Positions 1 to 6,728 of a stretch of 15,796 nt of DNA are shown piece after piece. The position numbers and the translations under genes are program-made. The notes below the pieces were generated by a model. The model did not search any database, was not told the DNA's origin, and was given only the letters and a program-made list of their open reading frames with translations. Position 1 is the stretch's first letter. Each line of letters begins with the position of its first letter. The DNA is from Bacteroidota bacterium (lineage in GTDB: Bacteria; Bacteroidota; Bacteroidia; Bacteroidales; UBA1556): positions 1-15,796 of the forward strand of contig QMPB01000032.1 in NCBI GenBank assembly GCA_003648395.1. The letters run 5' to 3'.

Positions 1-281
1 AATTTGAAAACAAAAACCAATAATAATGCTGCTAGAATTGGCTCTGTGGGCATGGCCAACCCAATGCTCGAGCCAAAATTTGTAATATCAATGGATAAAG
101 GGGTGAATAGGGCAACTGATATATAAATAAGGTCTAATCGGTAGAAAAATACAAAACCAAAAATCACCAATACAGGAAGCAATGAAAACCAATATAATTC
201 GTTGGCAATCAGAAAAGTATTAATTATAATATATATTAAACTAATACCGGTAGTAAGTAATATTTTAGATTTTTTACCCAA
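1..281 (-). CDS. O-antigen polymerase/ligase-like membrane protein, N-terminal part (runs off window)
   Basis: An open frame of 93 codons runs without a stop from a TTG at 281 to the window edge, so only the N-terminus is visible. An in-frame TAA at 288-290 lies just upstream and I see no ATG before it, so TTG is the likely start. The product is very hydrophobic, with at least three membrane-spanning stretches (about residues 8-24, 31-48 and 52-63), then a short loop with TPLSID, a Gly/Ser-rich segment and PTEP before another hydrophobic segment. This pattern resembles the N-terminus of Wzy/WaaL-type O-antigen polymerase or ligase proteins of Bacteroidota, which join or polymerise lipid-linked glycans in the inner membrane. 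It starts 14 bases after the stop of the Wzz-like gene on the same strand, which fits a polysaccharide operon. The family call rests on pattern and context; the catalytic part lies outside the window. Confidence 0.6.
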   Translation of the reverse strand, partial: MGKKSKILLTTGISLIYIIINTFLIANELYWFSLLPVLVIFGFVFFYRLDLIYISVALFTPLSIDITNFGSSIGLAMPTEPILAALLLVFVFK

Positions 282-295
282 AAGAGTTTAAAGGT

Positions 296-1324
296 TTACT
301 TTTTTGCTGTTTCTTTCGAAATGCCATCAATAACAATAAGCAAAAATGCAGTTAATAAAAGAGTTGATAATAAAGAAACGGCTACAATTACCCATCTTAT
401 AGGATAGGTTTTTTTCTCAGCAGGATATGCTCTATCTACCACAAATGTTTGAGGTAATTCTTCATAAGCGTCAATTTTCGCATTATCATATTTCTCACGA
501 ACTTCCGATAATAATTTTTTATCGTGCTCAAGAGCATCTCTTAGACTTACATAAGGGCCGCCATATTTTGCAAGAATATCCATCTTGTTTTCCAATGCTT
601 TTACGGCATTACTATTAGCATTTTTTGCTATCTCAATTGCCAACTGACGATTAAGCATCTCAGCTTGAGTTTCATAATCGTGAATACCTTTCTCACGAAG
701 ACGAGTCATAGAGTCTTCTTTGGTTTGAATATCTCTTTGAAGATTTTCGTATTCTCTTTTTACAATTTCATAACCTCTATACGCACGATTCTTTTGCATC
801 TGAATCTTTACAGAGTCTAAAAGTGATGATATATCATTGGCAATAAATGAGGCAGTGTCGGGGTCTGTGTCCAATACTGTAATTTCTACAGCCATATTCT
901 CCGTTCGGCGATAACTAATGTTGCTACTATATTCTTTATGAAGCAGTGTGCGCTTATATTGCCCACTTTCGTCAATATCGTAATGACGCATCAAATGATA
1001 TTTTGTAATTATTCTATCACGAATTTTACTAGAATTTAGAATTTGTATTAGTTGCTCAGCATTTTCTTCTTCTCCAAATTGTAGTAAATCCTGCTTATAA
1101 CCTTGGTTGTCGCCAAGTAAAGCTTTGGAAATTGAGTTTGTTGATGAAGGGAAAAGTACAACAGTAGATTCGTATTTTGGAGGGATAAAATACGGATGCG
1201 AAAAAATAACCGATGCCACAATAGCTATTATACTTACAGTTATTAAAACCTTACGTTTGCTCCAGAAAAACAGTATGAGGCTAATTGCATTAAATGAGTT
1301 ATTTTGAGTAGTATTCTCAGTCAT
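296..1324 (-). CDS. Wzz-type polysaccharide chain-length determinant protein
   Basis: A 342-residue inner-membrane protein with the classic Wzz/PCP layout. A short cytoplasmic N-terminus precedes TM1 (about residues 26-43). Next comes a motif typical of the family just after TM1 (PPKYES, residues 48-53), then a long periplasmic region rich in Glu, Lys, Arg and Leu and predicted helical/coiled coil (about 180-285). A proline-containing stretch (AYPAEKKTYPIRW) leads into TM2 (about 311-332) and a short cytoplasmic tail. No C-terminal Walker motif is present, so there is no tyrosine autokinase domain. Family members control the length of O-antigen, capsule or exopolysaccharide chains made by a Wzy polymerase, and the next gene downstream looks like such a membrane protein. 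The ATG at 1322-1324 sits about 25 bases after a perfect -7 box. Which polymer it controls cannot be seen from here. Confidence 0.85.
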   Translation of the reverse strand: MTENTTQNNSFNAISLILFFWSKRKVLITVSIIAIVASVIFSHPYFIPPKYESTVVLFPSSTNSISKALLGDNQGYKQDLLQFGEEENAEQLIQILNSSKIRDRIITKYHLMRHYDIDESGQYKRTLLHKEYSSNISYRRTENMAVEITVLDTDPDTASFIANDISSLLDSVKIQMQKNRAYRGYEIVKREYENLQRDIQTKEDSMTRLREKGIHDYETQAEMLNRQLAIEIAKNANSNAVKALENKMDILAKYGGPYVSLRDALEHDKKLLSEVREKYDNAKIDAYEELPQTFVVDRAYPAEKKTYPIRWVIVAVSLLSTLLLTAFLLIVIDGISKETAKK

Positions 1325-1348
1325 AATAATATATTTTTATTAAGAACG

Positions 1349-1356
1349 CAAAAGTA
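1349..1356 (-). promoter_or_regulatory. candidate -7 box for the wzz-like gene
   Basis: Read on the minus strand this is TACTTTTG, a perfect match to the Bacteroidota -7 consensus TAnnTTTG. It lies 24 bases upstream of the Wzz start codon. No TTG is visible at the -33 distance, so only the -7 element supports it. It is divergent from the ispH promoter. Confidence 0.5.
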
Positions 1357-1416
1357 AACTTTTTGTTGTTTGAGTTAATATGTATTTCTTTTATTAATTA
1401 ATGGCAATTTTCAATT

Positions 1417-1424
1417 TATATTTG
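1417..1424 (+). promoter_or_regulatory. candidate -7 box for ispH
   Basis: TATATTTG matches the Bacteroidota -7 consensus TAnnTTTG exactly and ends 23 bases before the ispH ATG, giving a predicted short leader of roughly 15-20 bases. No clear -33 TTG is visible at the usual spacing. Confidence 0.5.
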
Positions 1425-1447
1425 CATTCTAAATTTGAACAAAAAAT

Positions 1448-2311
1448 ATGCAAGTAAGTATTGATGTTAATTCTGGTTTTTGTTTTGGTGTTGTAAACGC
1501 AATCCAAGCTGCTGAGGACTATCTTAAGATCCATGACGAACTGTATTGCCTTGGTGATATAGTTCATAATAATATGGAAGTAAATAGATTAAGTAAACTT
1601 GGATTAGTAATTATAAATCATGAGCAATTCGAAAAGCTTAATAATGTGGATGTTTTAATTAGGGCTCATGGTGAACCCCCTGAGACTTATCGGATTGCTC
1701 TTAAAAATAAGATTAATCTATTGGACGCAAGTTGCCCTGTAGTATTACGTTTGCAGAATAATATTAGAAAAGGACATCAAGAGATTAATAAAACTGATGG
1801 GCAAGTAGTGATTTATGGAAAACAAGGACATGCAGAGGTTGTTGGTCTAGCGGGTCAAACAGCAGATGAAGCAATTATTATTTCAGATGAGAACGATCTT
1901 AGTAAAATAGACCTTAGTAAGCCAATAGAATTATATTCCCAAACAACAAAAAGTATTGAGGGATTCAATTCATTGGTAGAAAATATCAAGAAGAATAAGG
2001 ATACTGATACTGTTTTTAATATAAATGACACTATTTGTAGGCAGGTTTCGCATAGAGCGCCACAATTAAGAGGGTTTTCTAATCTTCACGATGTTATAAT
2101 TTTTGTAAGTGGAAAGAAAAGTTCAAATGGTAAATACTTATACAGTATTTGCTACGAAACCAATAAGAGAACCTATTTTATTAGTTCTCCTGATGAGATT
2201 GATATGCAATGGTTTGAAGAAGAAGATAGTGTTGGAATTTGTGGAGCAACATCTACTCCACGATGGCTGATGGATGAAACAAAAATATTTATTGAGAAAA
2301 TGAAAATTTAA
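1448..2311 (+). CDS. ispH: 4-hydroxy-3-methylbut-2-enyl diphosphate reductase (IspH/LytB)
   Basis: IspH is a [4Fe-4S] enzyme that reductively dehydroxylates HMBPP to isopentenyl and dimethylallyl diphosphate, the last step of the MEP pathway in the cytoplasm. All expected residues are visible in 287 residues. The cluster-binding cysteines are Cys12 (in GFCFGV), Cys96 (in DASCPVV) and Cys197 (in DTICRQVSHR). The diphosphate-binding histidines are His40 (GDIVHN), His74 (RAHGEPP) and His128 (KQGHAE), and the catalytic acid is Glu130. The SGKKSSN motif (221-227) and the C-terminal GATSTPRWL motif complete the substrate pocket. Length is normal for single-domain bacterial IspH, with no fused S1 domain. 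The start is fixed by the conserved N-terminus only 11 residues before Cys12. The gene is divergent from the polysaccharide genes, and 88 bases separate it from gcvH, which has its own -7 box. Confidence 0.97.
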   Translation: MQVSIDVNSGFCFGVVNAIQAAEDYLKIHDELYCLGDIVHNNMEVNRLSKLGLVIINHEQFEKLNNVDVLIRAHGEPPETYRIALKNKINLLDASCPVVLRLQNNIRKGHQEINKTDGQVVIYGKQGHAEVVGLAGQTADEAIIISDENDLSKIDLSKPIELYSQTTKSIEGFNSLVENIKKNKDTDTVFNINDTICRQVSHRAPQLRGFSNLHDVIIFVSGKKSSNGKYLYSICYETNKRTYFISSPDEIDMQWFEEEDSVGICGATSTPRWLMDETKIFIEKMKI

Positions 2312-2357
2312 TTAAGAAAAAATATATTAATTATGACGATTATATTGATAAAACTAA

Positions 2358-2365
2358 TAACTTTG
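2358..2365 (+). promoter_or_regulatory. candidate -7 box for gcvH
   Basis: TAACTTTG matches the Bacteroidota -7 consensus TAnnTTTG exactly and ends 34 bases before the gcvH ATG. It suggests gcvH can be transcribed separately from ispH. No good -33 TTG is visible at 17-23 bases upstream. Confidence 0.45.
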
Positions 2366-2399
2366 TCAAACTTATTTAAAAACAAATAAAACTATAGAT

Positions 2400-2780
2400 A
2401 TGAATATTCCAGAAGATTTAAAGTACACAAAAAATCATGAATGGGTTAGAGTTGAAGGTGATAATGTAACAGTAGGTATGACTAGTTTTGCAACAGGTGA
2501 GCTTGGTGATATTGTTTATATAGAGCTAGAAATTGTTGATGAAGATTTAGAAGAAGCAGAGCCATTTGGTAGTATTGAGGCAGTAAAAACTGTTTCAGAG
2601 ATTTTTATGCCAGTGTCGGGTCTTATTTATGAATTGAATGAGAGTTTAGAAGATGCGCCAGAGAGTGTTAATGAGGATCCTTACGGAAAAGGATGGCTTA
2701 TTAAGGTAAAAATGAGTGATCCTTCTCAATTAGACAATTTGCTAAGTGCTGAAGAATACAAAGAATTAATTGGAGCATAA
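2400..2780 (+). CDS. gcvH: glycine cleavage system H protein
   Basis: GcvH is the small lipoylated shuttle of the glycine cleavage system. Its lipoyl arm carries the aminomethyl group from the P protein to the T protein and is reoxidised by the L protein in the cytoplasm. The 126-residue product has the usual family length. It starts with the conserved pattern PEDLKYTKNHEWV, followed by GMTSFATGELGDIVYIELE. The lipoylation site is Lys63 within SIEAVKTVSE, followed by the MPVSG turn. The C-terminal NEDPYGKGWL motif (residues 91-100) is also conserved. No gcvP or gcvT lies in the window, so the partners are encoded elsewhere, as is common in Bacteroidota. The last 11 bases overlap the probable start of the VanZ-like gene. 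Confidence 0.97.
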   Translation: MNIPEDLKYTKNHEWVRVEGDNVTVGMTSFATGELGDIVYIELEIVDEDLEEAEPFGSIEAVKTVSEIFMPVSGLIYELNESLEDAPESVNEDPYGKGWLIKVKMSDPSQLDNLLSAEEYKELIGA

Positions 2781-3222
2781 CAATAATATTGAAAAAGGCA
2801 ACCTATACAATAGGTTAATGCCTTTTTTTTGGACTTCAAAACAAGCATTAACTATAGCTTTGTTATGGATGTTGGCAATACTTCTGCTTACAGGCCTCCC
2901 AGGAAATAGTTTTCCAAAGGTGTCGAAGTGGATGGATGTTTTTCAGCCAGACAAATTGATACATATTGCTATGTTTTTTCCTTTTGCGTGGTTTTGGCTT
3001 ATATATTTTTATAAGATAAAGACCCCAAAAGTGAGAGCATTATTTATTATTAGTTTTTTTGGCATAGTTTATGCAAGTTTGACAGAAGTTCTACAACACT
3101 ACGTTTTTATTGGGAGAAATGCTAACATCCCTGATGCAATTGCAGATATTATCGGGGTTTTAATTGGGGTTTTAACCTTCAGTATTATTCGAAATAAATG
3201 GATACTAAATAAAAAATTGTAG
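2770..3222 (+). CDS. VanZ-like family membrane protein
   Basis: A 150-residue integral membrane protein of the VanZ-like family. Hydrophobic segments lie at about residues 26-44, 64-81, 90-105 and 122-140. Family motifs are visible: LPGNSFPK after TM1, DKLIH (Asp61, Lys62, His65) entering TM2, and the C-terminal signature with Glu106, Gln109, Arg116, Asp122, Asp126 and Gly129. VanZ of enterococci gives low-level teicoplanin resistance, but most family members in Gram-negative bacteria have no assigned function, and I do not infer resistance. The listed start is a TTG that overlaps gcvH by 11 bases. The first ATG in frame is at 2818 (residue 17), just before the hydrophobic region, and is a credible alternative. 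Overlap or tight spacing suggests co-transcription with gcvH, and tonB follows on the same strand. Confidence 0.88.
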   Translation: MEHNNNIEKGNLYNRLMPFFWTSKQALTIALLWMLAILLLTGLPGNSFPKVSKWMDVFQPDKLIHIAMFFPFAWFWLIYFYKIKTPKVRALFIISFFGIVYASLTEVLQHYVFIGRNANIPDAIADIIGVLIGVLTFSIIRNKWILNKKL

Positions 3223-3291
3223 ATAATAAAATTATTATTAACTTAGCGCTCTTTAAGAACTGAAGCCTAGGGAAGTTAAAATATTGATATT

Positions 3292-3972
3292 ATGGAAGTT
3301 AAAAAAACAGAACGAGCTAGTTTAGAAAAGAATAAATCAATCTATACTTTATTTGGATTGATAGTAACTCTTTCTCTAGTATGGTTTGCCTTTGAGTATA
3401 AGACGTATGACAGACAAGCTACCGAAATTATGCGTAATGTCTCTCTTGATGATGAGGAGGATATTGTGCTTCAAACAGAACGTATTGAACCACCACCACC
3501 ACCACCACCACCACAGCAAACTACAGTGATCGAAATTGTGGAAGATGATATTGAGGTCGAAGATGATCTTGATATTGATATCGAAACTGATGATGACGAT
3601 GTTATTGAGGAACAGGTTATTGATGAGGAAGATGAAAATACTGGTGCTGAAGAGGAAATTTTTGTATTTGTTGAAGATCAACCTGGCTACCCAGGTGGTG
3701 ACGAAGCTAGACTTAAGTACTTATCAAAAGCAATTATTTATCCAGAAATGGCTAAAGAAAGTGGAATTCAAGGTACTGTATATGTAACTTTCGTTGTTGA
3801 GAAGAACGGATCTATAAGTAATGTGAAGATTCTTCGTGGAATTGGCGGAGGTTGTGATGAAGCTGCTGTAAATGCTATTAAAGGTATGCCTAAATGGAAA
3901 CCTGGTAAGCAACGCGGTAGACCAGTTCGTGCTCAATTTAATATGCCTGTTAGATTTATCCTTGCGGGATAA
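3292..3972 (+). CDS. tonB: energy transducer TonB
   Basis: TonB passes proton-motive-force energy from the inner-membrane ExbB/ExbD complex to TonB-dependent outer-membrane receptors. The 226-residue product has a short cytoplasmic N-terminus and one membrane anchor (about residues 17-35). Then come a proline tract (Pro67-Pro74), a strongly acidic linker rich in Asp, Glu, Ile and Val (about 81-122), and a C-terminal TonB domain (about 132-226). The domain shows GGDEA, the YP pair (150-151), GIQGTVYVTFVVEKNG and the PKWKPGKQRGRPV segment, as usual for Bacteroidota TonB. No exbB/exbD lie nearby. Bacteroidota genomes usually carry several tonB copies, so this need not be the main one. A weak -7-like TAACTTAG lies at 3239-3246, so a separate promoter is possible. 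The gene ends at the terminator at 3991-4030. Confidence 0.95.
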   Translation: MEVKKTERASLEKNKSIYTLFGLIVTLSLVWFAFEYKTYDRQATEIMRNVSLDDEEDIVLQTERIEPPPPPPPPQQTTVIEIVEDDIEVEDDLDIDIETDDDDVIEEQVIDEEDENTGAEEEIFVFVEDQPGYPGGDEARLKYLSKAIIYPEMAKESGIQGTVYVTFVVEKNGSISNVKILRGIGGGCDEAAVNAIKGMPKWKPGKQRGRPVRAQFNMPVRFILAG

Positions 3973-3990
3973 TATTTAAATATAGATAAT

Positions 3991-4030
3991 AAAAAAGCTC
4001 TTAGAAAAATAGTCTCTAAGAGCTTTTTTT
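3991..4030. terminator. bidirectional intrinsic terminator between tonB and tadA
   Basis: A perfect 15-base-pair stem pairs 3991-4005 with 4015-4029 across a 9-base loop. The 5' arm begins with six A and the 3' arm ends in a run of seven T (4024-4030), so each strand has a hairpin followed by a U tract. It lies 18 bases after the tonB stop and about 23 bases past the tadA stop on the other strand, so it can end both convergent transcripts. Confidence 0.92.
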
Positions 4031-4052
4031 ATGGAGTAAAATTATTAGTTTC

Positions 4053-4496
4053 TCAACGCTTTTTAGTAAAAAACTTCTTCAATAATAATGAAGATTCTTT
4101 TTCCATAAGTCCATTTTCAATTTTGGTTTTAGGGTGGAAGAGCTTATCTCCAGCTTTCTTAAAGCCAAACCTGTTATCAGGGGCTGCATATACAACTCTA
4201 GCAAAGCGAGCCCAATAACTTGCTCCAGCACACATTACACAGGGCTCTAATGTTACAAAAAGAGTACAATCGGTAAGAAACTTGCTCCCTAAAAAGTTTT
4301 CTGCAGCAGTTATTGCAAGCATTTCCGCATGAGCAGTAATATCATTTAGAGTTTCGGTCATATTATGTGCCCTTGCAATTATGCTGTCATTGCATACAAT
4401 AACAGCTCCTATTGGCACTTCGTTTTCATCATAAGCCTGCAATGCTTCTTTATAAGCCTGCTGCATATAATATTTATCGTCGTATACTTTAATCAT
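4053..4496 (-). CDS. tadA: tRNA-specific adenosine deaminase (TadA)
   Basis: TadA deaminates the wobble adenosine A34 of tRNA-Arg(ACG) to inosine, allowing one tRNA to read several Arg codons. The 147-residue product is a complete cytidine/adenosine deaminase-fold protein. The zinc site is His56 with catalytic Glu58 (in THAEMLA-like context TAHAEML) and Cys86/Cys89 in LEPCVMCAG. The N-terminal helix and the VPIGAVIV segment with the nearby HN (44-45) are also present. The C-terminal region (HPKTKIENGLMEKES) matches bacterial TadA rather than guanine or cytosine deaminases. A TTG-N17-TACATTTG promoter ends only four bases before the ATG, suggesting an almost leaderless mRNA. The gene converges on tonB at a shared terminator and is divergent from the histidine kinase gene. 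Confidence 0.93.
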   Translation of the reverse strand: MIKVYDDKYYMQQAYKEALQAYDENEVPIGAVIVCNDSIIARAHNMTETLNDITAHAEMLAITAAENFLGSKFLTDCTLFVTLEPCVMCAGASYWARFARVVYAAPDNRFGFKKAGDKLFHPKTKIENGLMEKESSLLLKKFFTKKR

Positions 4497-4500
4497 AATG

Positions 4501-4528
4501 CAAATGTAATAGATTATTGCTTTTTCAA
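4501..4528 (-). promoter_or_regulatory. tadA promoter (TTG-N17-TACATTTG)
   Basis: On the minus strand there is a TTG (4526-4528), a 17-base spacer and a perfect -7 box TACATTTG (4501-4508). This matches the Bacteroidota consensus TTG-N17-23-TAnnTTTG in both elements. The box ends four bases before the tadA ATG, so transcription would start at or within a base or two of the start codon. Confidence 0.65.
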
Positions 4529-4549
4529 GCTACTTTTTTAATACTTTAG
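4517..4549 (+). promoter_or_regulatory. candidate promoter for the histidine kinase cassette
   Basis: TTG at 4517-4519 is followed after 22 bases by TACTTTAG (4542-4549), a 7-of-8 match to TAnnTTTG. It overlaps the divergent tadA promoter and would give a leader of about 40 bases containing a 14-base palindrome. The mismatch in the -7 box makes this tentative. Confidence 0.3.
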
Positions 4550-4573
4550 CAAAAGTAACTATAACTAGCATTG

Positions 4574-4587
4574 TCTAATTAATTAGA
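4574..4587. repeat. 14-base perfect palindrome ahead of the histidine kinase gene
   Basis: TCTAATTAATTAGA is a perfect palindrome ending eight bases before the kinase ATG. It could be a dimeric regulator's operator or a leader element overlapping the ribosome-binding region; the AT-rich composition means chance is also possible. Confidence 0.35.
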
Positions 4588-4595
4588 GTTTTATC

Positions 4596-6728
4596 ATGAT
4601 TAAAGTAATACCATTATTATTCTTTATTCTATTATCTGGTAGTAATATTTTAGCGCAAAATAACGAAACTAAAAAAAATGGGACTAGCCTATTAGAGAAC
4701 TCCATAAAATATATAACTTTAGCTAATAAGTCAAAGGTTCCTAAAGAAATAGCTGCATATATTGATACGGCTGAGGTTTATTATAATGAAAACCCTGAGG
4801 ACTCTATTCTTTTTAAAATTTTATCTGCTAAAATAAGTTTGAATTTTAGAAAAAAGGATTATGATTTAGCAATCGAGATTTGTAAGACAGCCATACCATT
4901 GGTTGCTGATAGAAGCGACTCTAGGCTAATTAATGCTAAAATTAACATGAGCTTGGGAAGGGCTTTTTATAAGAAAGAGTCTTGGGATTCATCCTTTGTT
5001 TATTATGATAAAGCATATAATCTTTATAATGAACTTATTATAAATTCATCAGATACAGTAGTTAATTACTATAAGGGTGCAGGTTTAAGTAGTTATAAAA
5101 AGGGTAGAATACAATATGCTAAAAATAAGTTTGATGAAGCAATAAGTGAATTATTCATTGGTTTAAGAAATTTTGAAGTAATAGATTTCAAAAAAGGAAT
5201 TTTGCAAATCTTAAATAATATTGGTAATGTTTATTATTCTAATGGAGATTATAATAATGCATATCAAGAATATCTTAAAACAGTTGAGGTATGGAAGGTA
5301 TTATATCCTAAAAAAGAACCATATACCTTATTTGTGAATATTGGATCGATACTACTAAAAAATGAACAATTTGATTCTGCACTGGTTTATTATCGTAAGG
5401 CAATTAATGGCAAGAAAGCTTCTGAAAGAAACGGGTTAAAGGCTGCTGGGATTTATATGAATATTGGTCTTATTTTTAAGAATAAGTATAGTTATGATAG
5501 TGCTTTTGTTTATTTTGACTACGCAAATAAAATTTATAAAAAACTTGACTATATAGCAGGTAACGTTCGTACAAAAGCAAATATGGCAATTTGTTATATT
5601 GAAATGAACCAAATTAATAAGGCAGAGAATTTATTTCTTGAAGTCTTGCCTCTCAGTATAGAGCTTAATCAAGCAGAAACTACTGAAGAAATTTATAATG
5701 GTTTATACGTTATTCAGAGTAAAAAGAAATCTTATAAAAAGGCATTAATATATTATCAATATTATGTTAATTATAAAGATTCCATACACTCTATAGAGGT
5801 TACAAATAAAATAAATGAATATAAAGAGCAATTTGAAACCGAGAAAAAGGATAAGGATATTCAAAATCTTAAGCAGTTATCAGAACGACAGAAGATAGAA
5901 AAGGAAAAACAAGTAACAATTAATAATAAACAAAAAGTTATTTCTGTCTTGTTTGGCGTAATTGCTGTTTCATTAATAATTATATTGGTAGGTTTACGCA
6001 GAGTTTATCGCATGAAGCGTGTTTCTGCTGAAGAAGAGTATAAAAAAACCGAGGAAGAAAATAGGAATAAAGTACTAGACCTAGTTAAGCGGCAAGAGGT
6101 GAATTCCATAAACTCCTATATGGAAGGGCAAGAGAAAGAAAGAGCTAGAATTGCTAGTGAACTTCATGATAAACTTGGTAGTTTGTTATCAACTGTGAAA
6201 TTGCATTTTAGTAGTTTTGAAGTCGATATGACTACAAGCGCTGAATCTAAAGAGAGTTTTAGCTTTGCATTAGATTTGTTAGATAACTCTATTCAGGAAG
6301 TTAGAACTATTTCGCGAAACTTATCCAAAGGAGTACTTACTCAATTTGGACTTAGTGGTGCAATTGAAAATCTAAGAGATGCTATTAATTCAGCAGGAAA
6401 AATACAGGTTAGATATATAAAAATTGGAAATACAGGGGATGTATTATTAGGGTCAGAAATAGAGCTGTTTAGAATTGTACAGGAGCTAGTAACAAACTCT
6501 ATTAAGCATTCGCAAAGCGATGAAATATTTATTCAACAAGTAAATGATAAATCCTCGATAATTATTACTGTTGAGGATCATGGTGTAGGCTTTGATATGT
6601 CTAATATTAAGAGCGATGGCATAGGTTTGGATAACTTAAGGATGCGTGCTAATAATATTGGTGCTGAGTATAATTATGAGTCAGCACCAGGACAAGGAAC
6701 ATTTGTAACAATAGAGATTAATGCTTAG
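4596..6728 (+). CDS. periplasmic-TPR sensor histidine kinase (HisKA_3/NarX-like)
   Basis: A 710-residue membrane sensor kinase. A signal peptide (residues 1-20, cleavage near LA-QN) leads to about seven TPR-like helical repeats (roughly 70-400) recognisable by patterns such as NNIGNVYYSNGDYNNAYQEY. A charged coiled coil (about 405-445), one transmembrane helix (about 448-469) and a second coiled coil follow. The dimerisation domain carries the phospho-acceptor His524 in ARIASELHDKLGS, the HisKA_3 signature. The ATPase domain shows Asn634 (N box, ELVTNSIKHS), DHGVGFD (661-667) and GIGLDNLRMRA (675-685). All key residues are present, so it should be active. Such kinases normally phosphorylate LuxR/NarL-type response regulators, but none is encoded in the window, so this is an orphan kinase. 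Its stop codon overlaps the next gene by 8 bases, implying coupled translation. The sensed signal is unknown; TPRs suggest protein or peptide binding in the periplasm. Confidence 0.93.
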   Translation: MIKVIPLLFFILLSGSNILAQNNETKKNGTSLLENSIKYITLANKSKVPKEIAAYIDTAEVYYNENPEDSILFKILSAKISLNFRKKDYDLAIEICKTAIPLVADRSDSRLINAKINMSLGRAFYKKESWDSSFVYYDKAYNLYNELIINSSDTVVNYYKGAGLSSYKKGRIQYAKNKFDEAISELFIGLRNFEVIDFKKGILQILNNIGNVYYSNGDYNNAYQEYLKTVEVWKVLYPKKEPYTLFVNIGSILLKNEQFDSALVYYRKAINGKKASERNGLKAAGIYMNIGLIFKNKYSYDSAFVYFDYANKIYKKLDYIAGNVRTKANMAICYIEMNQINKAENLFLEVLPLSIELNQAETTEEIYNGLYVIQSKKKSYKKALIYYQYYVNYKDSIHSIEVTNKINEYKEQFETEKKDKDIQNLKQLSERQKIEKEKQVTINNKQKVISVLFGVIAVSLIIILVGLRRVYRMKRVSAEEEYKKTEEENRNKVLDLVKRQEVNSINSYMEGQEKERARIASELHDKLGSLLSTVKLHFSSFEVDMTTSAESKESFSFALDLLDNSIQEVRTISRNLSKGVLTQFGLSGAIENLRDAINSAGKIQVRYIKIGNTGDVLLGSEIELFRIVQELVTNSIKHSQSDEIFIQQVNDKSSIIITVEDHGVGFDMSNIKSDGIGLDNLRMRANNIGAEYNYESAPGQGTFVTIEINA

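Noticed and set aside
427..618. Plus-strand frame of 63 codons opposite the Wzz-like gene
   Set aside because: Overlaps a well-supported gene on the other strand with no independent evidence.
3238..3279. TTAACTT/AAGTTAA inverted repeat upstream of tonB
   Set aside because: Only seven AT-rich bases with a 28-base loop, easily by chance, and no motif known to me.
3376..3681. Minus-strand open frame of 101 codons opposite tonB containing a tryptophan run
   Set aside because: It is the antisense of the CCA proline tract and acidic linker of tonB; composition is implausible and it has no start context.
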